From NCBI GenBank assembly GCA_003667245.1, contig RCNN01000039.1, forward strand, positions 1 through 64,000: a stretch of 64,000 nt of DNA. The letters run 5' to 3'. The notes under the pieces were generated by a model. That model made no database searches. It saw nothing but the letters and a program-made list of their open reading frames with translations, and was not told the DNA's origin. Of the stretch, positions 13,081 through 26,541 are shown piece by piece (the first letter of the stretch is position 1; each line of letters starts with the position of its first letter). The stretch is from Heterostelium multicystogenum (taxonomy: Eukaryota; Evosea; Eumycetozoa; Acytosteliales; Acytosteliaceae). Position numbers and translations under genes: made by a program.

Positions 13081-13906
13081 GTTGGAAAAGTTAGATTGCT
13101 AAATCAATCACTAAAATACTTTTAGGTAGGTAAATATAATATACATACAAATTAATATAATATTATACATTATTTTTAGACTTTATAATTAATACTCGAG
13201 TAGAAATTATATAATTGTAAATGGTAATAAATAGAATTTATATTGTATAAATAAAACAATCGATAGTTGAGTTGGTTGGGATAGATATTTCTTAGTACAT
13301 TTCTATATTGTTGGTAACAAACTAAAATAAAATTATTATAACAATAAAATAATAAGAGATAAGTTTGATATTGGATTCCAAGAGTGAATGGAAACTGTTA
13401 ATTATATAATTATCATCTATTTATCCTAACTATCATACTGATTTAGCAATCAGTCATTACTAGTTGTGTGTTTTTTGGATTGTGATAATATTCTTCAGGG
13501 TGGTGTTATTGTATAATTGGAGTTCCCACACTGCACTACCATCACATTATTATAATTTTACAATACATTAGCTTGCCACATCAAATAAAATGTGAGATAT
13601 ACATATTATCATATGAAAATCAAACACCTCACTCTCATAACAATAGTAATAATAATAATAATATTCTTGGTAATCAATAAAATCTAATCTATACATACGT
13701 GTCATTATGATATGATGATAAAACTGACTACTATTAACAGATGCAACTGATTGTTATTGTTATTGTTGTTGCTGTTGCTGTTGCTGTTGTTGTTGTTGTT
13801 GTTGGTGTTTAGATATCTCAATAATAATAATAATTGAGATATGTATATATAAATAATATTTATTATTAGTACTGATGATAGTCTGCTTTGTATATATTGA
13901 TACGGA
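13081..13906. other. Spacer with TTG/GTT simple repeats
   Basis: AT-rich DNA with a (TTG)n-type tract at about 13752-13803 and AAT runs near 13645 and 13822. A weak 81-codon minus frame here is made of the repeat and is not credible. It lies downstream of the small secreted-protein gene and upstream of the lipase. Confidence 0.55.
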
Positions 13907-14585
13907 TTATGTACAAATAACTTTGAATGGACTGGAGCTTGAACATTCATCTACTGATATTTGATTGGTAATACATGGACCATTGGGTGAACAATATCTG
14001 CTGTATGGTTTTCCCTTTTGACAGTAGTACTGAGTGGTTCCCCATGGAGAGTGCTTATCGGAAACCATTGTGCCATTGGTTGCAAACCAATAGGATTGTA
14101 CGTTCTCACAGATGTTGTCAAGAGTCTGATAGAGAATCGAATTTGCTGGAACCTTAACATCATTCCATTCGTAAGCTTCACCAAGATAGTAAGCACTTCC
14201 GGCATATTCGGAATAGGTGCACTCATCCATGGTGTACATATCGTAGTGTACATAATCATCACAATAGGCATCACCATGGTATGTCAAATTATACTCCTGT
14301 GTACCATCTATGTTAAATACCATGAAAGATACACTATCGGTAAAGTTTAGTGAACATTGGAATTGCTTACTACCAAATCCCTTATAAAAAAACAACACAG
14401 TCAGTTAGTAACAACAATGACAAACTCCCAGAGAAGGGAAAGCATATACATACAACACCATTAATAGCATTATTGCAGTTCTCACTATTATAAAAAGGAG
14501 TAAAGGTAATCAGCTGCGACTGAACCACGACCAATGATAATAGGACTGTGCAAAACAAAACAGTAGTAGGATTGTATGATTTCAT
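13907..14585 (-). CDS. Small secreted Cys-rich protein, two exons
   Basis: Exon 1 (14585-14454, 44 codons) encodes a clear signal peptide, ending near VVVQSQLITFTPFY. A GTATGT donor at 14453 and a TATAAG acceptor near 14381 join it in phase 0 to exon 2 (14380-13907). The product is about 201 residues with roughly ten cysteines, aromatic-rich segments (YHGDAYCDDYVHYDMYT, QYYCQKGKPYSRYC) and several N-glycosylation sites. There is no transmembrane helix after the signal peptide. Similar small Tyr/Cys-rich secreted proteins occur in dictyostelids, but I do not recognise a named family and propose no function. Confidence 0.8.
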
Positions 14586-15419
14586 TGTATCTATCGAAGT
14601 TGCAAAACTAAAGAAAAAAAAGAAATGAACAACAACAAGAATGAGCTATCGGAGAAATATGAGGGGATTCAGAATCAACAACAACAACAGTGAAATAAAA
14701 TAATCAGATATTTCAGTTTTATTATAAAAAATCAAAGATAATTATTAATTTTCGAGAATCAATCAAAGCTAGTTTTCATTTGATCATAGCATTGCATTAT
14801 CCCCTCATCTAATATCAAAACGAAGAGTATTGAGATGAAACTTCTCTATACTATTCTCAACCTTTTCAATCATTGATGGATTTTAGGTTTTTAAAAACCT
14901 TTTAAAGTTACATATATATCTACTTTATAAAATATAAGTATTATTATTATAATTGAATGTATTGGTAAATTAAAAATAGAAATGAAATGCCTCTTAGAAT
15001 TGTAAACTACACAAACATTGTAATTATAAAAAATAAAAAAACATTATCTTGAACACTTGATGTTGTTCTATGATATTAATGAATGATACGAAAATCTGGA
15101 TTGGATCGGGAACCATGTGGACTTGGCATTGGTTGGTGCACGAATATTGATCAAAAAACAGATTCCTGATAAGATCTTTGATAGTCGTAAAAATAACCTG
15201 TAGTTCATCTTTCTTAAAAACAATTAATTTGAATTATTTTTTTTGGTATCTAACGTATCACTAAAATGTTTTTTTTTTTTTGTTATTAATATTATTTTTT
15301 GTTTTTTTTTGTTTTTTGCACTAAAAACAACCCATCTTTTATCAAATTTATCAAAAACACTTGTACACACTAATTATAAAACTAAAATACATAGATATAT
15401 ATATACTTATAAATAAAGC
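14586..15419. other. Divergent spacer upstream of the G-gamma gene
   Basis: AT-rich DNA with T runs around 15236-15325. A 50-codon open minus frame near 15190-15040 has no motif and is not called. It probably carries the divergent promoters of the secreted-protein gene and gpgA. Confidence 0.5.
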
Positions 15420-15757
15420 ATGTCTGAATCACAATTAAAGAAAGTTCTCAAGGAAAACGAAGGTTTGAAGTCACAACTCGAGAGATCATCTCAAATTCTT
15501 AGAGTTTCTGAAGCTTGCAATACGTATGTATCATAATCACATTCATAATGATACCTAGAAATCAATGAAGAATGAATCAAATCATTTGAATGAGATAATA
15601 TCTAAGCTGAGCTATAAACTAACCTATCCGATCTATTATTTATTCAACTAGTTTGCAAGACTTTTGTTTGAAGACTGCTGATCCATTTGTACCAGGATGG
15701 CAAGGTGAAAACGAGTGGACAAAGCCACTCAAGGGAAGTGGATGCTCTGTATTGTAA
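15420..15757 (+). CDS. gpgA: Heterotrimeric G-protein gamma subunit
   Basis: Exon 1 (15420-15523) encodes MSESQLKKVLKENEGLKSQL, a helix that pairs with G-beta. A GTATGT donor and a CTAG acceptor join it to exon 2 (15652-15757), giving SEACNTLQDFCLKT, then DPFVPGWQGENEWTKP and the terminal CaaX box CSVL. The roughly 70-residue product is near-identical in layout to the single Dictyostelium G-gamma. The C-terminal Cys would be prenylated (the last residue Leu favours geranylgeranyl), anchoring G-beta-gamma to the plasma membrane for chemotactic cAMP and folate signalling. The internal DPFVPGW motif is the G-beta contact of the family. The gene is too short for a long uninterrupted frame because of its intron. 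Confidence 0.96.
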
Positions 15758-16301
15758 AATAACAAAACAGTTCCTCTACCTTTTTTTTTTTATTTGAACT
15801 GTATATAGTTACTCGGTTATTTCATCAAACAAGAAAAGAGATCATCAAACTATCCTATAGATAGAGATATCTATTATCACAAAGAGCGCTCCAAATGTTA
15901 CTCTTCAGAATTTTTGTTCACAACAACCAACTTCAACAATAATATCTCTCAACTACAACTATAATAATAATAATATAACTAGTATAACAATAACAACAAC
16001 ATAACAACATAATAATAATAATAATCATTTATTTTTAGAATGTTTCTTTTAAATAATCTTTAATTGTAATTTTATATAGAACAGCCTCACAACAAACACC
16101 TTAAACGTAATTGTATCAAATCAAAAGATCAAACAAAGAGAAACAACAAAAATAAAAGTGAATCATATAAATAAATAAATATATCTAGTACATTTAATAC
16201 ATTGTTTCAAATAAGAAAGGGACCTTTAGTTTGTATTAATAAATAAATAGTGTAACAAACCATTTGGTTATTGGTTATTGGTTTTTATTATATGTTAATG
16301 C
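15758..16301. other. Convergent 3' spacer
   Basis: The 3' flanks of gpgA and of the minus-strand RNA-binding-protein gene meet here. The stretch is AT-rich with ATA/ACA runs (15960-16020). No gene is seen. Confidence 0.6.
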
Positions 16302-16872
16302 TCAATGAAATGATCGTTTGTCATTAGAATTGGATGTTACATGAGGAGGCTGTGGTTGATGTCTGGTGGTATTATTGTTGTTATTATTACGGACATTATT
16401 GTTGCTGGTTGTAGTTGTGGTTGTTGTTGTCGTGGTGGTGGTGGTTGTTGTTGTATCTTTAAGTTTTACTTTGAGATACCTATGCAGAATTAAATAAAAA
16501 TGGTTAGGAGATTGCGAGCTTAAAATGATTGAACAAACTTGATGCATTATATTCTTACTTTTGACCAACTTGCAATCCATTCATTTCATGCAATGAAGTG
16601 ATGGCATCTTCTTTGTTTTGAAACTTTACAAAACCATATCCTTTGTTCTCCCCGGTATCCTTATCAGTGATTACTCGTACACTCTGAAGTGGACCAAATC
16701 TGGAGAATAATTTATATAAATAGCTGTCGTCTACAAATCCTGGTAAGTGAAATACAAATAGATTCGTATCATTATTATTGTTGATATTGTTGTTAGTTGA
16801 TGTTGGATGTGAATTATTACTATTGTTATTAGGTGATGGCAATGATTGAGTTACTTGAGTATTCGAGTTCTT

Positions 16873-16932
<60 letters not shown>

Positions 16933-18596
16933 GTTGTTGTTGTTCGAGCCATGGTGTTGGTGGGATTGAGTAGGTGATATTGAATTACGCTTTGGAGTGG
17001 AGTTGGAGGTTGGTGTGTTTAAATTCGAGCTTGATGAGGACAACGATGTAATCGGTGGAGAGTATGGGGGAGATGCATTCGATGCCGACGCTGCAATACT
17101 ACTGTCTTTGAGATGCTTGGATTTTTTTGAGTTGCTGGAAATGGGCGAGGTGGTCGTAGTTGGACTAGATGCACTATGTTGATGATGAATGCTAGTGTTA
17201 AGTGATCCAGGTATGGGAGGAGAGTGTGGAGAAGTGGAGTGATTAATAAATAAGGGTGACGTAGGATGCGGGAGTGGTACTGGGTGAAGTTGTCCTTGGG
17301 AATTGGTAGCAGCGGTAGAGTTTGGTGAACCAATTAAATGTGACTCAGGAGACGAGGCTGGATAATATTGCGGAGGAATTGTACTATAATAATTATAAAT
17401 AGGAGGTTGTCCAGGATAAATCTGAAAATAAATCATAAATGATTAGTTTGAATATTCTGATCAGAAGGTTATTTAGGAAATCGGATTGATACAATACTGG
17501 TATCGGAGGAGTATTTGGATCTTGAAAACTATAATAAGGAGGGACTTGATAATATAAATAATGATCTACATAGTTATAGTATGGATTCTTTGATATTGAT
17601 TTTAAGAATTAATTATGATTCTAAATTCGATTGAAAAGAAATATTGTAACTACATACGACTGGATGTGTATACTGAGAATATTTTCTTTGTTTTCTTAAT
17701 GACTTTTGGTGTTCATTATCAGCATATTTTACTGTGGAATAAAGTAATGGAGTTTTAATATCTAATAATTGGTTAAGATTAGAATTTAAGCAACTTACCA
17801 ACTAATGGTGAAGAGGAGTCTTTCATTTTGGTACCATTCATGACTTGCATCGCTTTGGTTGCATCTGCTTCGTTACAAAATCTTACAAATCCAGCTAATT
17901 TACTATTTCCATTTTGATCAATCATTACTTTACACTCCAATATCTCACCAAAAGGTGAAAATAATTCTTTTAATTGATCTTTTAATTTTTTAATATAATT
18001 AGTTGGTGATGATGTTTGTCAATAAAAATTTCTGTCATGATGTCTTACCATCTGATAGTGTGGCTGGAAGTGGTTTTAAAAATAAATTATTAGAAGGATA
18101 CTTATTGTTACAATTGGAATACAGATTTGAAAGTCGACAAAGTAGTTTTTTTATGCATCAGCTGGAAGCCATCCATGTTATCTATGGCCTTCTTTGACTC
18201 TGATGGTGAGCTAAATCGAACAAATCCATATCCATAGGAGGCTCCTTTTGGATCCACCATAACTTTGGCACTCATTACTTTGCCAAAGGGTGAAAATAAA
18301 TTGTAAAGCTCATAGTCTCCATATTCATTCGGAAGATATTTTACAAACACATTGGTTTGATCTTTCTCCAATAGATCTGGGGATGTTGATTGCTGAGTTC
18401 CTGTGCTGCCTCCAGGACTAGATAAAATTGAATCCAAAGAATCTGTTGATAATCCAAGACTATTATTACTTTTACTATTATTATTATTATTGGTATTATT
18501 ATTATTATTGTTGTTGTTGTTGTTATTGTTGTTGTTAATATTATTGGATGTAATGGAAGTTGAAGCTAATTTACTATTTAATTGATTGACATCCAT
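16302..18596 (-). CDS. CELF/Bruno-like RNA-binding protein with three RRMs
   Basis: The start is the ATG at 18596, followed by a poly-Asn tract. RRM1 lies near 18310-18150 (NVFVKYLPNEYGDYEL with RNP1 GYGFVRF) and RRM2 near 17980-17830 (KLAGFVRF, then VKYADNEHQK across an intron). After a long Pro/Ser/Asn linker comes RRM3 at 16775-16480 (NLFVFHLPG, RNP1 GYGFVKF, MNGLQVGQKYLKVKLK). The two-plus-one RRM spacing and the RRM3 ending are typical of CELF proteins, which bind GU-rich RNA to control splicing, decay or translation. Five short introns with GT-AG ends are visible. The frame slips once at a run of seven T on the plus strand (18146-18152) just after RRM1; removing one base restores LFLKPLPATLSD. 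The tail is poly-Thr and Asn. Confidence 0.88.
16868..16935. repeat. ATT trinucleotide tract coding poly-Asn
   Basis: About 20 consecutive ATT units (AAT on the coding strand) inside the linker before RRM3 of the CELF-like gene, closed by GTT units. Codon purity suggests recent repeat slippage. Confidence 0.9.
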
Positions 18597-20264
18597 TTAG
18601 AAAAAAGTAATAACTAATAATCTGCTGGGGCTGGTAATAATAATAATAATAATAATATGGATTGGAAATAATAAATATAAAGCTGTGTATTATTAAACAA
18701 TGATTTTCAGACCTGTAAATAAAGCCAAACTAACATATTACATTGTCAATGATCAAAGGAAATTCACCATCGATTTTAAAGTAATGAAATACTTACAGAA
18801 AACAAATGTGTTTTGAAAATATCAAAAATTAAAAAGTCCAACAACAATCCAAAAATTGCATAAACAACTTGTGAGGATTCCCAAAATTATAATAAATAGG
18901 TGGGTTTGGTTTTGAGTTTTTTGTTTTTGTGAATATTTGTTATTGTTGTTGCTAATTAATAATTTCTGAATAGGATGAATGGAAGACTATATACAAAACA
19001 CTGCGAAAATATATCTATATTCTCTAAATTATGGTTATTTCAACAACAATTAATAAATGAACTTTGGTAGTATTCAACTCTATCTCACAACTCCTGCAAC
19101 TGCAACTCCTCAGCCTCAACTAAACCACCTTCTCTCCTAATTATTACTTTTCAAGGTCATAAATTATTTTCCAAAGCAACAGCCAAATCAACCTGAATCC
19201 ACTTTGTTCTACGACTACTTTGAGAAGATTGTTTCACTTTGATTTCTTGTTTAATTTCTTAATAGTAGTAGTAGTAATAGGAGTAGTTATTTTTTGATCT
19301 TTATATTTGATTGATTGAACTAGTCCTGTTACTGTTCTCGGTTAGATTGGTTGGGTTTTAGATCCGTAATATAATATAATAATGTAGGTTAAATTAAAAT
19401 TTATTTGACTTTATTGATTGATGGTGATGATAATTGGTAATTTAATTTTAATGATTATATTAACACCGTTATAAAGAAATGGTATTGGTGTAAACTGTAG
19501 CATGCTTGAAGAATCATCAATCTCTCACTTAATATTACAGTGCTGCTGACCCATATTTACTCAAATAACAAGTTTATGAGAATATTAATATTTTTTTGTT
19601 TGAAAATCAACAACATCAAACACAACGATAACCTATTCCACTCCATCACACCAAGAAGGAATGAAAAACAAGAATTGATTATTGTTGTTTACTTTTATTT
19701 GAAATTCAACTTTAAATGGGTAGTTTTTCATACAATAATCAAAAAAAAAGTGTTTTTCATCAAAACAAACCAAAACTAAGATATTATTATTATTATTGTT
19801 AACAACTCCAACTTTGACATCCACACATCCAAAACTAATATTAATACTGTGTGTTGTTTTTAAACTTTTTGGTAAAAGAACTCAACTTCAGGTAATTATA
19901 CACCACCTGTTTTATTTTTACGATTTAACCATCCACATCTATCTTTAAATTATTATTATTATTTTTAGTTGCTTTTTATTATGTTGTTACTATTGTTGGT
20001 GGGGTGGTGGTGTTGATTAAGATACGACACGCATGGTACGACAGGCAACCAATATTGATTTATTTTGATATCTTAATGAAATTAATAAGTTTAAAAGAAG
20101 GTTTTATTTAAATTTATCTTCATAATAATAGCAATATTATTTTGATATTATTGCTAAATCTGTTATAGGTGTAGTTGTAGTTGTAGTTGTTTATTCTCAT
20201 TCTACTACTATTGGTGGTTAACATTGTATTGTCGTTGTCGATATTACTGTTGCTGTTGCTGTTT
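18597..20264. other. Long spacer, no convincing gene
   Basis: An ORF of 79 codons at 19540-19779 is Lys/Phe/Asn-rich with no motif and looks like chance in AT-rich DNA. Several TAA/AAT runs occur. The region probably holds the CELF-like gene 5' region and the Rrs1 gene 3' flank. Confidence 0.5.
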
Positions 20265-21489
20265 TCATTTCTTTTGTCTCTTTTGTGGACGATCAAACTT
20301 TTTGTTGTAATTGGCTTTTTGTTCTTGGGCAATGAATTGGTTGGTGGCTTTGTCGACGTTGATATTTGATTCTTTGTTAAAGATACGATCCAATACTTTC
20401 ATGTTGGATTTGCTCTCTTGGGCGATGTTTGAATCATCGCCAAGTCCTCTTTGTTTCTTGACGTTACGTTGTGGTTTGGCAGACTCACCATCCATCAATC
20501 TGTCAAATTTACCCATACTGGCAGTGCTGACCTTGGCAACGTTGAATGTGTTGTTGATATCCGACTTCAATTGCGATCTGCTGTCTTTGCTGAAATCCTT
20601 TACCTTACCGATACCGGCATTGGTACGCATCGATGATTCTTCCAAGTTTCTGTTTTCTCTCTTCTTTTGCTTATTGACTCTCTCTTTCTTTTCTTCATCT
20701 AATTTGCTAAATGGATCTTCACCTGGCTCTGTAATAGTTTGGAAATAATAGTGATCGATCGTTAGTTACTGCATTGTTGTTGTTGTCTGTGTTTGTAATC
20801 ACATACTATCGGTGTCTTTAGCTTCAATAATATAATCTTCGTGTTTGTTGGCACGGTTTGCACCATAGGATTGACGGTACTCTTGATAGTGTTCGTCCCA
20901 TTCCATTCTTGCTTTCTTTCCTTTCTTCTTGATACCCTTCAAATTGGCAAATGCCTCCCATCTAGTTTGTGATTTAGCTGATGGCAACTAAAATTAACAA
21001 ATAATTGATTCAGTAAGTATAACTGCTATAAATATTCGTCTTATGTATCTAATGTTAATATCCCTGTACATACTTCCTTCTCTCTTGGTAGTGGTGTAAG
21101 TGAAGCAAAGTCATTTGGTAGCAATGCCAAAGCACCTTCTTCAATGGCTTTAATTGGTAAATTGAAAAGCTTTGTAACTAACAACTGTACATTATCTCTT
21201 GCTAAATTCTTTAAATATTCTTCTTCATTTTCTCTGTAGATCAATTGATCGATTAATATCTACTATCTCTATTATGAATTCAGCTATCTATCTATCTAAC
21301 AAAACTTTGCAAAGGCGCAACATACTTAAACTCAACTTTATTTATCGATGAATAATCATATGCTGTCAAATTCTTTAGATCATATTTCAAAGTATCATCT
21401 TTGTCGACGAGATGACCAGAGCTATATCTGCTGTTCTCTAAGATGTCTGAAGCATTGACAACACCACTTGTAGTTGTTGATGTCGACAT
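20265..21489 (-). CDS. rrs1: Ribosome biogenesis regulatory protein Rrs1
   Basis: Four exons (about 21489-21326, 21233-21074, 20987-20807 and 20728-20265) join with GT-AG ends. The product has the Rrs1 signatures in order: [16 protein letters not shown], then [18 protein letters not shown] with KLFNLPIK, then LPREKELP leading to [17 protein letters not shown] and [10 protein letters not shown], then [19 protein letters not shown] and a Lys/Arg-rich tail ending RPQKRQKK. Rrs1 works with Rpf2 to load 5S RNP (5S rRNA, uL18, uL5) into the pre-60S particle in the nucleolus. The basic tail would serve nucleolar localisation. At about 320 residues it fits the family. It is divergently transcribed from napA. 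Confidence 0.93.
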
Positions 21490-22633
21490 TTTATATGAAT
21501 ATATATAATATAAGATTGTTTAAACAATAATAATAATAATAATAATAGAAAGAAAAATAACTACACAAAACTAAAGCAAACTAAAACGAATAGTGAGAAA
21601 AATTAATTTTAAAAAAATAAAAATTAAATTGTCAATCGTAAAAAAACGACCGACAATAAAAGTGCACTAAGTACTCAAACTCTACTGTCAGACCAAGAAT
21701 ACCAACAAAGAATTAAAAACCAAAGAATGTTATTGTAGGAATAAACCAACCAATAGGAATGTCATTAATTTAGTATATCATTGAATTGGTTAGTTTTAGT
21801 TTTGTTTAGTTTCTCATCTTTATAATATGATAATTCAATGTGTTTTTTACCAATCTATCCACTCAGTCAACTATAGAATGGAGTTGATTGACATAATTTG
21901 TGATATTTTAGAAACAAACTATACCTAAACATTACAATACAATATATAGGTTTAAGTTTGTTTTTAACATCGATATAGAGTAATAAGAATACATTTAATT
22001 TAAATTCAATTATTGATTGGTATCAGATCTGATATGTTGTGTGATCATTGAAAAAACGTTACTACAATATTATCAAATCGAGATTGCTCAAAAACTTTTA
22101 GTGGGTGGTCTTGCAAAAAATCCAAAAAAAAAAAATAAAACAAAAAAACAAAATATAATAGGGGTATATTTTTATTCTTTTTGGCATCTTGCACCCTGAT
22201 TTGATTTTTGTATAGTAAAAAAAAACAAAAACAAAAATTAATTTATTTGTTATTCATTCAATGATCCATCTCACTCATCACTTGACAACAAAGTAATAGT
22301 TAATAGAAAATATCAACAATCTACACTTTGTTCAAGAATCTGATCATATAAATAACATCAATAATAATTGTATAGTAATAGTAATAATAATAATAATAAT
22401 AATTAGTCAATATATAGATCTATATTTGAGTTGATTTAGATAGTTGAAACCTAAAATAAAAAGCCAGATAGATCATCCAATCAATCACAGTCAAATCCAA
22501 TCAATCATCATCAATCATTTTAAAAAATCTAAATACACCACACAAACACAAACATATATTATATTATATAACAATCAAACATCATCCTCAAATTGTACTT
22601 TAAATTTTCCCATAATAATTATAAATTATAATA
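21490..22633. other. Divergent promoter region between rrs1 and napA
   Basis: AT-rich DNA of 1.1 kb between two divergent housekeeping genes. It has A runs near 22128 and 22217 and ATA/ATC runs just before napA. Short frames in it carry no motif. It presumably contains both promoters. Confidence 0.6.
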
Positions 22634-25600
22634 ATGTCACAAATAAAGATACCAGACAAGTTACATGTTTTGACGGAGAATGGAGAGCAGTTGCTTCACC
22701 GTCTTTATAACAGCAGACAGATCTTGCAGGGCGCAAAGACAAGACCATTGTTCTTGAATGACGAAAAAATAGGTCGAGCCATCAAGAATCTCATGTCAAA
22801 GTTCCCCGACTTCCCAGAGTTGGATAAGGTGCAGGGTGTCGAGCTCTTGACATCTCGTGCCAAGCAGTATGTCGAGGACCTCGAACAGCACTATGAGACA
22901 CTTGTTGACGTATGCGACTGGAAGGAGGCAGCATTTGCGCTGCTCCAGGAGATTGCTGGTAACACAGTTGCTCTGCGCTTCACATCGTCCATCCAGCTTT
23001 CTTCTTCGTTCATCGAGCTGGTCGTCATCTATGGCAAGATTCACATACTCGTATCGTTGATCAACGACCGTCGTGTCGTACTCGGAGTATACGCCCGTCT
23101 GGTACAACACTTGAGATCACAGATCGAGCCAAACTACTCGCGTGTCGTTAAGTGGCTCAACGAATGCGATCTCCCAGTCAAGAAGCTGCAAGACGAGTTC
23201 CGTGTGTTGAACGACTCCATCGGACATGTCTTGATGTCGCTCGAGCCAACCTATGTCAAGCGTAAGTTCATCACACAACTGCGTCGTGACGGTGCACTCA
23301 ATCTCATCCTCAAGCCTGAGGACATTGCAAGACCAGTACAAGATCAATATAGAATCGACTTGACATATGCATCACGTATGAACCAATGGATTCTCTACGG
23401 TTTCTTATTTGCCCCAGGTTCACTCACAACACCCAACTCCATTGAGCTTGTCAAATTCGCCTTGTCCGAAGGTTTCAACTTGCCAGTTTTCAAAGATATC
23501 GTAAGTCAATCCATCTATCTAGCTATTTATGCAATCAGTCGATTGCATTGCTTAGTAATTAGGTTGCAGCAGCTTATTAACATGAGTATTACCGTTCAAC
23601 GGTTGACAGTCTTTCCCAATTCATAATGAATTCAATGCATTATTCAAGAACTATAAATCGAAAACAATCCATTTGCAGAAACAAAAGAAGATCATCAAGG
23701 AAGCAGCACAGGCATCAACACAAGAGGCACCAAGAAAGCACAATGAAAAGAGAATTTATGTGAGACAAGAGTTGGAGGCAATGTGGAATCTATTTAGAGA
23801 CAGACCTTGTTTGTTGGCACCCAAATTCAATGTTTGATGGCAGCACTCTCGATGGCAAAGGATGAAATCTTCTGGTATTTCCGTCATATCGATGCAGTTC
23901 CACCCGAAAAAGTAAAGAAATACTACAACAAGCAAAACGATGTCCGTGAGAGACGTATCTCTTCGCTATTCTTCTTGATCGATCATCTTGTTGCCTTGGT
24001 CAAAACTCACAAGAAAAGTAATATCAATCCACCCAATTTCAGTCACAACGGTCAGCTTGCCTGCATCTACTAACTGCTTGTTCCTTTCTCTACAATCTAT
24101 TCTAGTTATTCAAAGTTATTATATTGAATACATTGCTGGTGCAGATACATTGGGATTAAGCAAAGTGTTGAGCCCACAGCTACTACAGAATGCCGGTACC
24201 ACCGTTACTCAAACCATCAATACAATTATGAACGAGTTGAAGTCAGTTTCATTGGATGCATTTAATAGAGGTACTGAATACAACTTTAATGGACTGCGTG
24301 ATAATTGGTGTCGTCTCGAATATTTGTTGTACTCTAGCTCCTGTCCATTGAGAGAGGCAGAGTCCAGCCAAATCTCAAGTCGTCTCAATCTTATTTATAT
24401 TCACTCGAGAAATGTCGACCAGATCGAGCAACAGCTCGACGAGTTCTCCAACCTCACTGGCTTGTGGTCGTTCAAAGAGCCATTCGTTGCATCGTTTGAC
24501 ACTACTTTGATTGAAGGTAATGATCAACCAACTCATGTCATGAACTATTTGAAATTGTTGTCATTGTTCCCTTCGGGTGTAGCTACAGCATTCCTCCCAG
24601 AAGAGAAGGAAGCAATTGGAAAGGAGTGTGTTGAGATTGCCTCAGGTTTCCTCAACAAGATATCGGCACGTATTGTCAATATTTTGACCACCTCGGTTGC
24701 AGCCCAATTCCAAAGCGCAGAGGCTCAGTTGGCTGACGTAAATGCAGCCTTCTCCATGCTCCAGAAGCGTAAGGACTGGAAGCCACCAAAGGACTTTGTC
24801 ACACCAGTCGAGCCAGGTTCAGAGTCATCATTCCGTGCACGTGGAAATCTCGAACAACTTCGTCTCCTCGAAAAGAATGCATTCCAACTCTGTAATGCTC
24901 TCAACGAGTTTATGGACATTGTCATCTACGACCACCAATTCGTTCCACGTGAATATTTGCGTGAGCGTTTGGGTGCTGCATTGAAGCAGTTTATGCGCCA
25001 AACCTCAACACCAACCATCCCCACCGACCCATCCACTGTCATTCGTCCATCTGTCTTTGAAACTCAGCTCAAAGTATTCCTTGGTGTCATGGCATTGGTT
25101 GAGAACTACATCGATATTGATATTGGTGGATTGATTCGTGAGACTCTCTTGTCAGAGTTTTATGCCAAAGCTCTCGGAAAGTGTGGAAGAATCGACTGGT
25201 TCCCAGAGGGTGAAATCGAATACTCCGATGTCACACTCCACAACTTCACCAACTATTTCACCGATTTTATCACAAAGAAGGCCCAAATTCCAGGAATTGT
25301 TTATGCACCAGGAAAGCTTGGTTTCCTCAGTCGTACCGGTTTGCAGTTCCGTGCAGAGGACCACACTGATTACACTGAGATTCTATCATTTGTCAATATG
25401 GTTGGACCATATGGTGTTAAGCTCGTTGAGCGCGAACTTCTTAGATACGTTTTACAAAACACTAGTTCCCTCAAGGATATCCTCAACACCAACTTGGCAT
25501 TGCTCGAACAATACACCTCATGTTTCTACAAACAAAATGGTCCAGAACATCTCAAGCGTTTCAAGCAACAAGATCTAGACAACTTTGTCAGTCGTTCCGT

Positions 25601-26354
25601 TGGTATAGGTAATGCTTTGTACTTGCGTCAGATGCTTCGTAGGGCTGTCCAACAAACCAACGAAGCCTCCATTCCATTCATCCAGAAATCAATAGAAAAT
25701 GCATTCTTAGAATATAACCGTAATACATTTAGCTTCCCAGAGTTCTTGGGTGTCGATACTCTAGCATTGGACGCAGGTCTCGATGTCGGAACTGCTGACC
25801 AATACCTCAAGGTATTCCTCCGTAAACTCAGCACAACTGAGGCTGATGTCAAGATTTGGGACATGTTGCCAGTGATGTATGCCGTATGCTTCAGCAGCAC
25901 CTTCTGGAAGGATGCATGCTACCGTACTGCCATTGAGGGTCACACCAACAACGTACATGTATTATCACTCACCATCAGCAGCTTACTCATTGGATTTGGC
26001 TCTATCAACTATAGTGCATCTGCCTCCGAAGCTGACATTGTTGCTCTTCTACAAAAATTCCTCGAAATCTCATCTGTCCAATTACTTCGTCAATTCAGAC
26101 AAGTCTACCAGAAATATCTTCCAAATGATCCTGCTTCAGTCATAATATTTTTAGATAAAGTAAGTTTAATACATATACTTATGAAAGTTATAAATATATT
26201 AATATTGTTTTTCTTTCCATTAAAGTTTGTTGAGGAATGCCCACTTTTGATAAAGGATAATTTAGAACAATATTTGCCATACACTTTCATTAGAAACATG
26301 TACAAGGAGATTTATGAAAGCAAACCAACTGATGCCTCAGGTGAACAGTTTTAA
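22634..26354 (+). CDS. napA: Nap1/HEM-family subunit of the SCAR/WAVE complex
   Basis: The start is the ATG at 22634. Exons are 22634-23500, 23679-24017, 24106-26159 and 26226-26354, all with GT-AG introns. The roughly 1,120-residue product matches NCKAP1/HEM along its length: LHRLYNSRQ at the N-terminus, ALSMAKDEIFWYFRHID, YNFNGLRDNWCRLE, VPREYLRERL, VEREL, AIEGHTNNVHVLS, and the C-terminal YLPYTFIRNMYKEIYES. Nap1 pairs with PIR121/Sra1 to form the regulatory dimer that holds SCAR inactive until Rac-GTP binds, driving Arp2/3 actin assembly at the leading edge. The frame slips at 23824-23826, where one extra A would restore APK-IQCLMAALS; a single break in so conserved a gene looks like a base-calling error. 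The last exon is copied at 31.1 kb. Confidence 0.96.
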
Positions 26355-26541
26355 ATTAAATATAACAACTTAAATAATGAAGTAATTAATTAATCCCAAA
26401 AAAAAAATAATATCAATAAAATTGTATTAACATTTCGCCAATCATGTGTTCCATCCAGGATGGATGGAAGTACTAACCTAAATTTAATCTATGATTGATG
26501 ATACCAGAACTAACTATAATACGACTGGAAATAATATTTAT

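Noticed and set aside
16997..17333. Overlapping frames inside the CELF-like linker (plus 16997-17182, minus 17019-17333)
   Set aside because: They are shadows of the Ser/Pro/Asn-rich linker, with no domain and no start context.
18403..18585. Poly-Leu plus-strand frame
   Set aside because: Antisense reading of the AAT/AAC (poly-Asn) tract of the CELF-like gene.
19540..19779. Short plus ORF in the long spacer
   Set aside because: Phe/Lys/Asn-rich with no motif, no homologous pattern and no intron signals; expected by chance in such AT-rich DNA.
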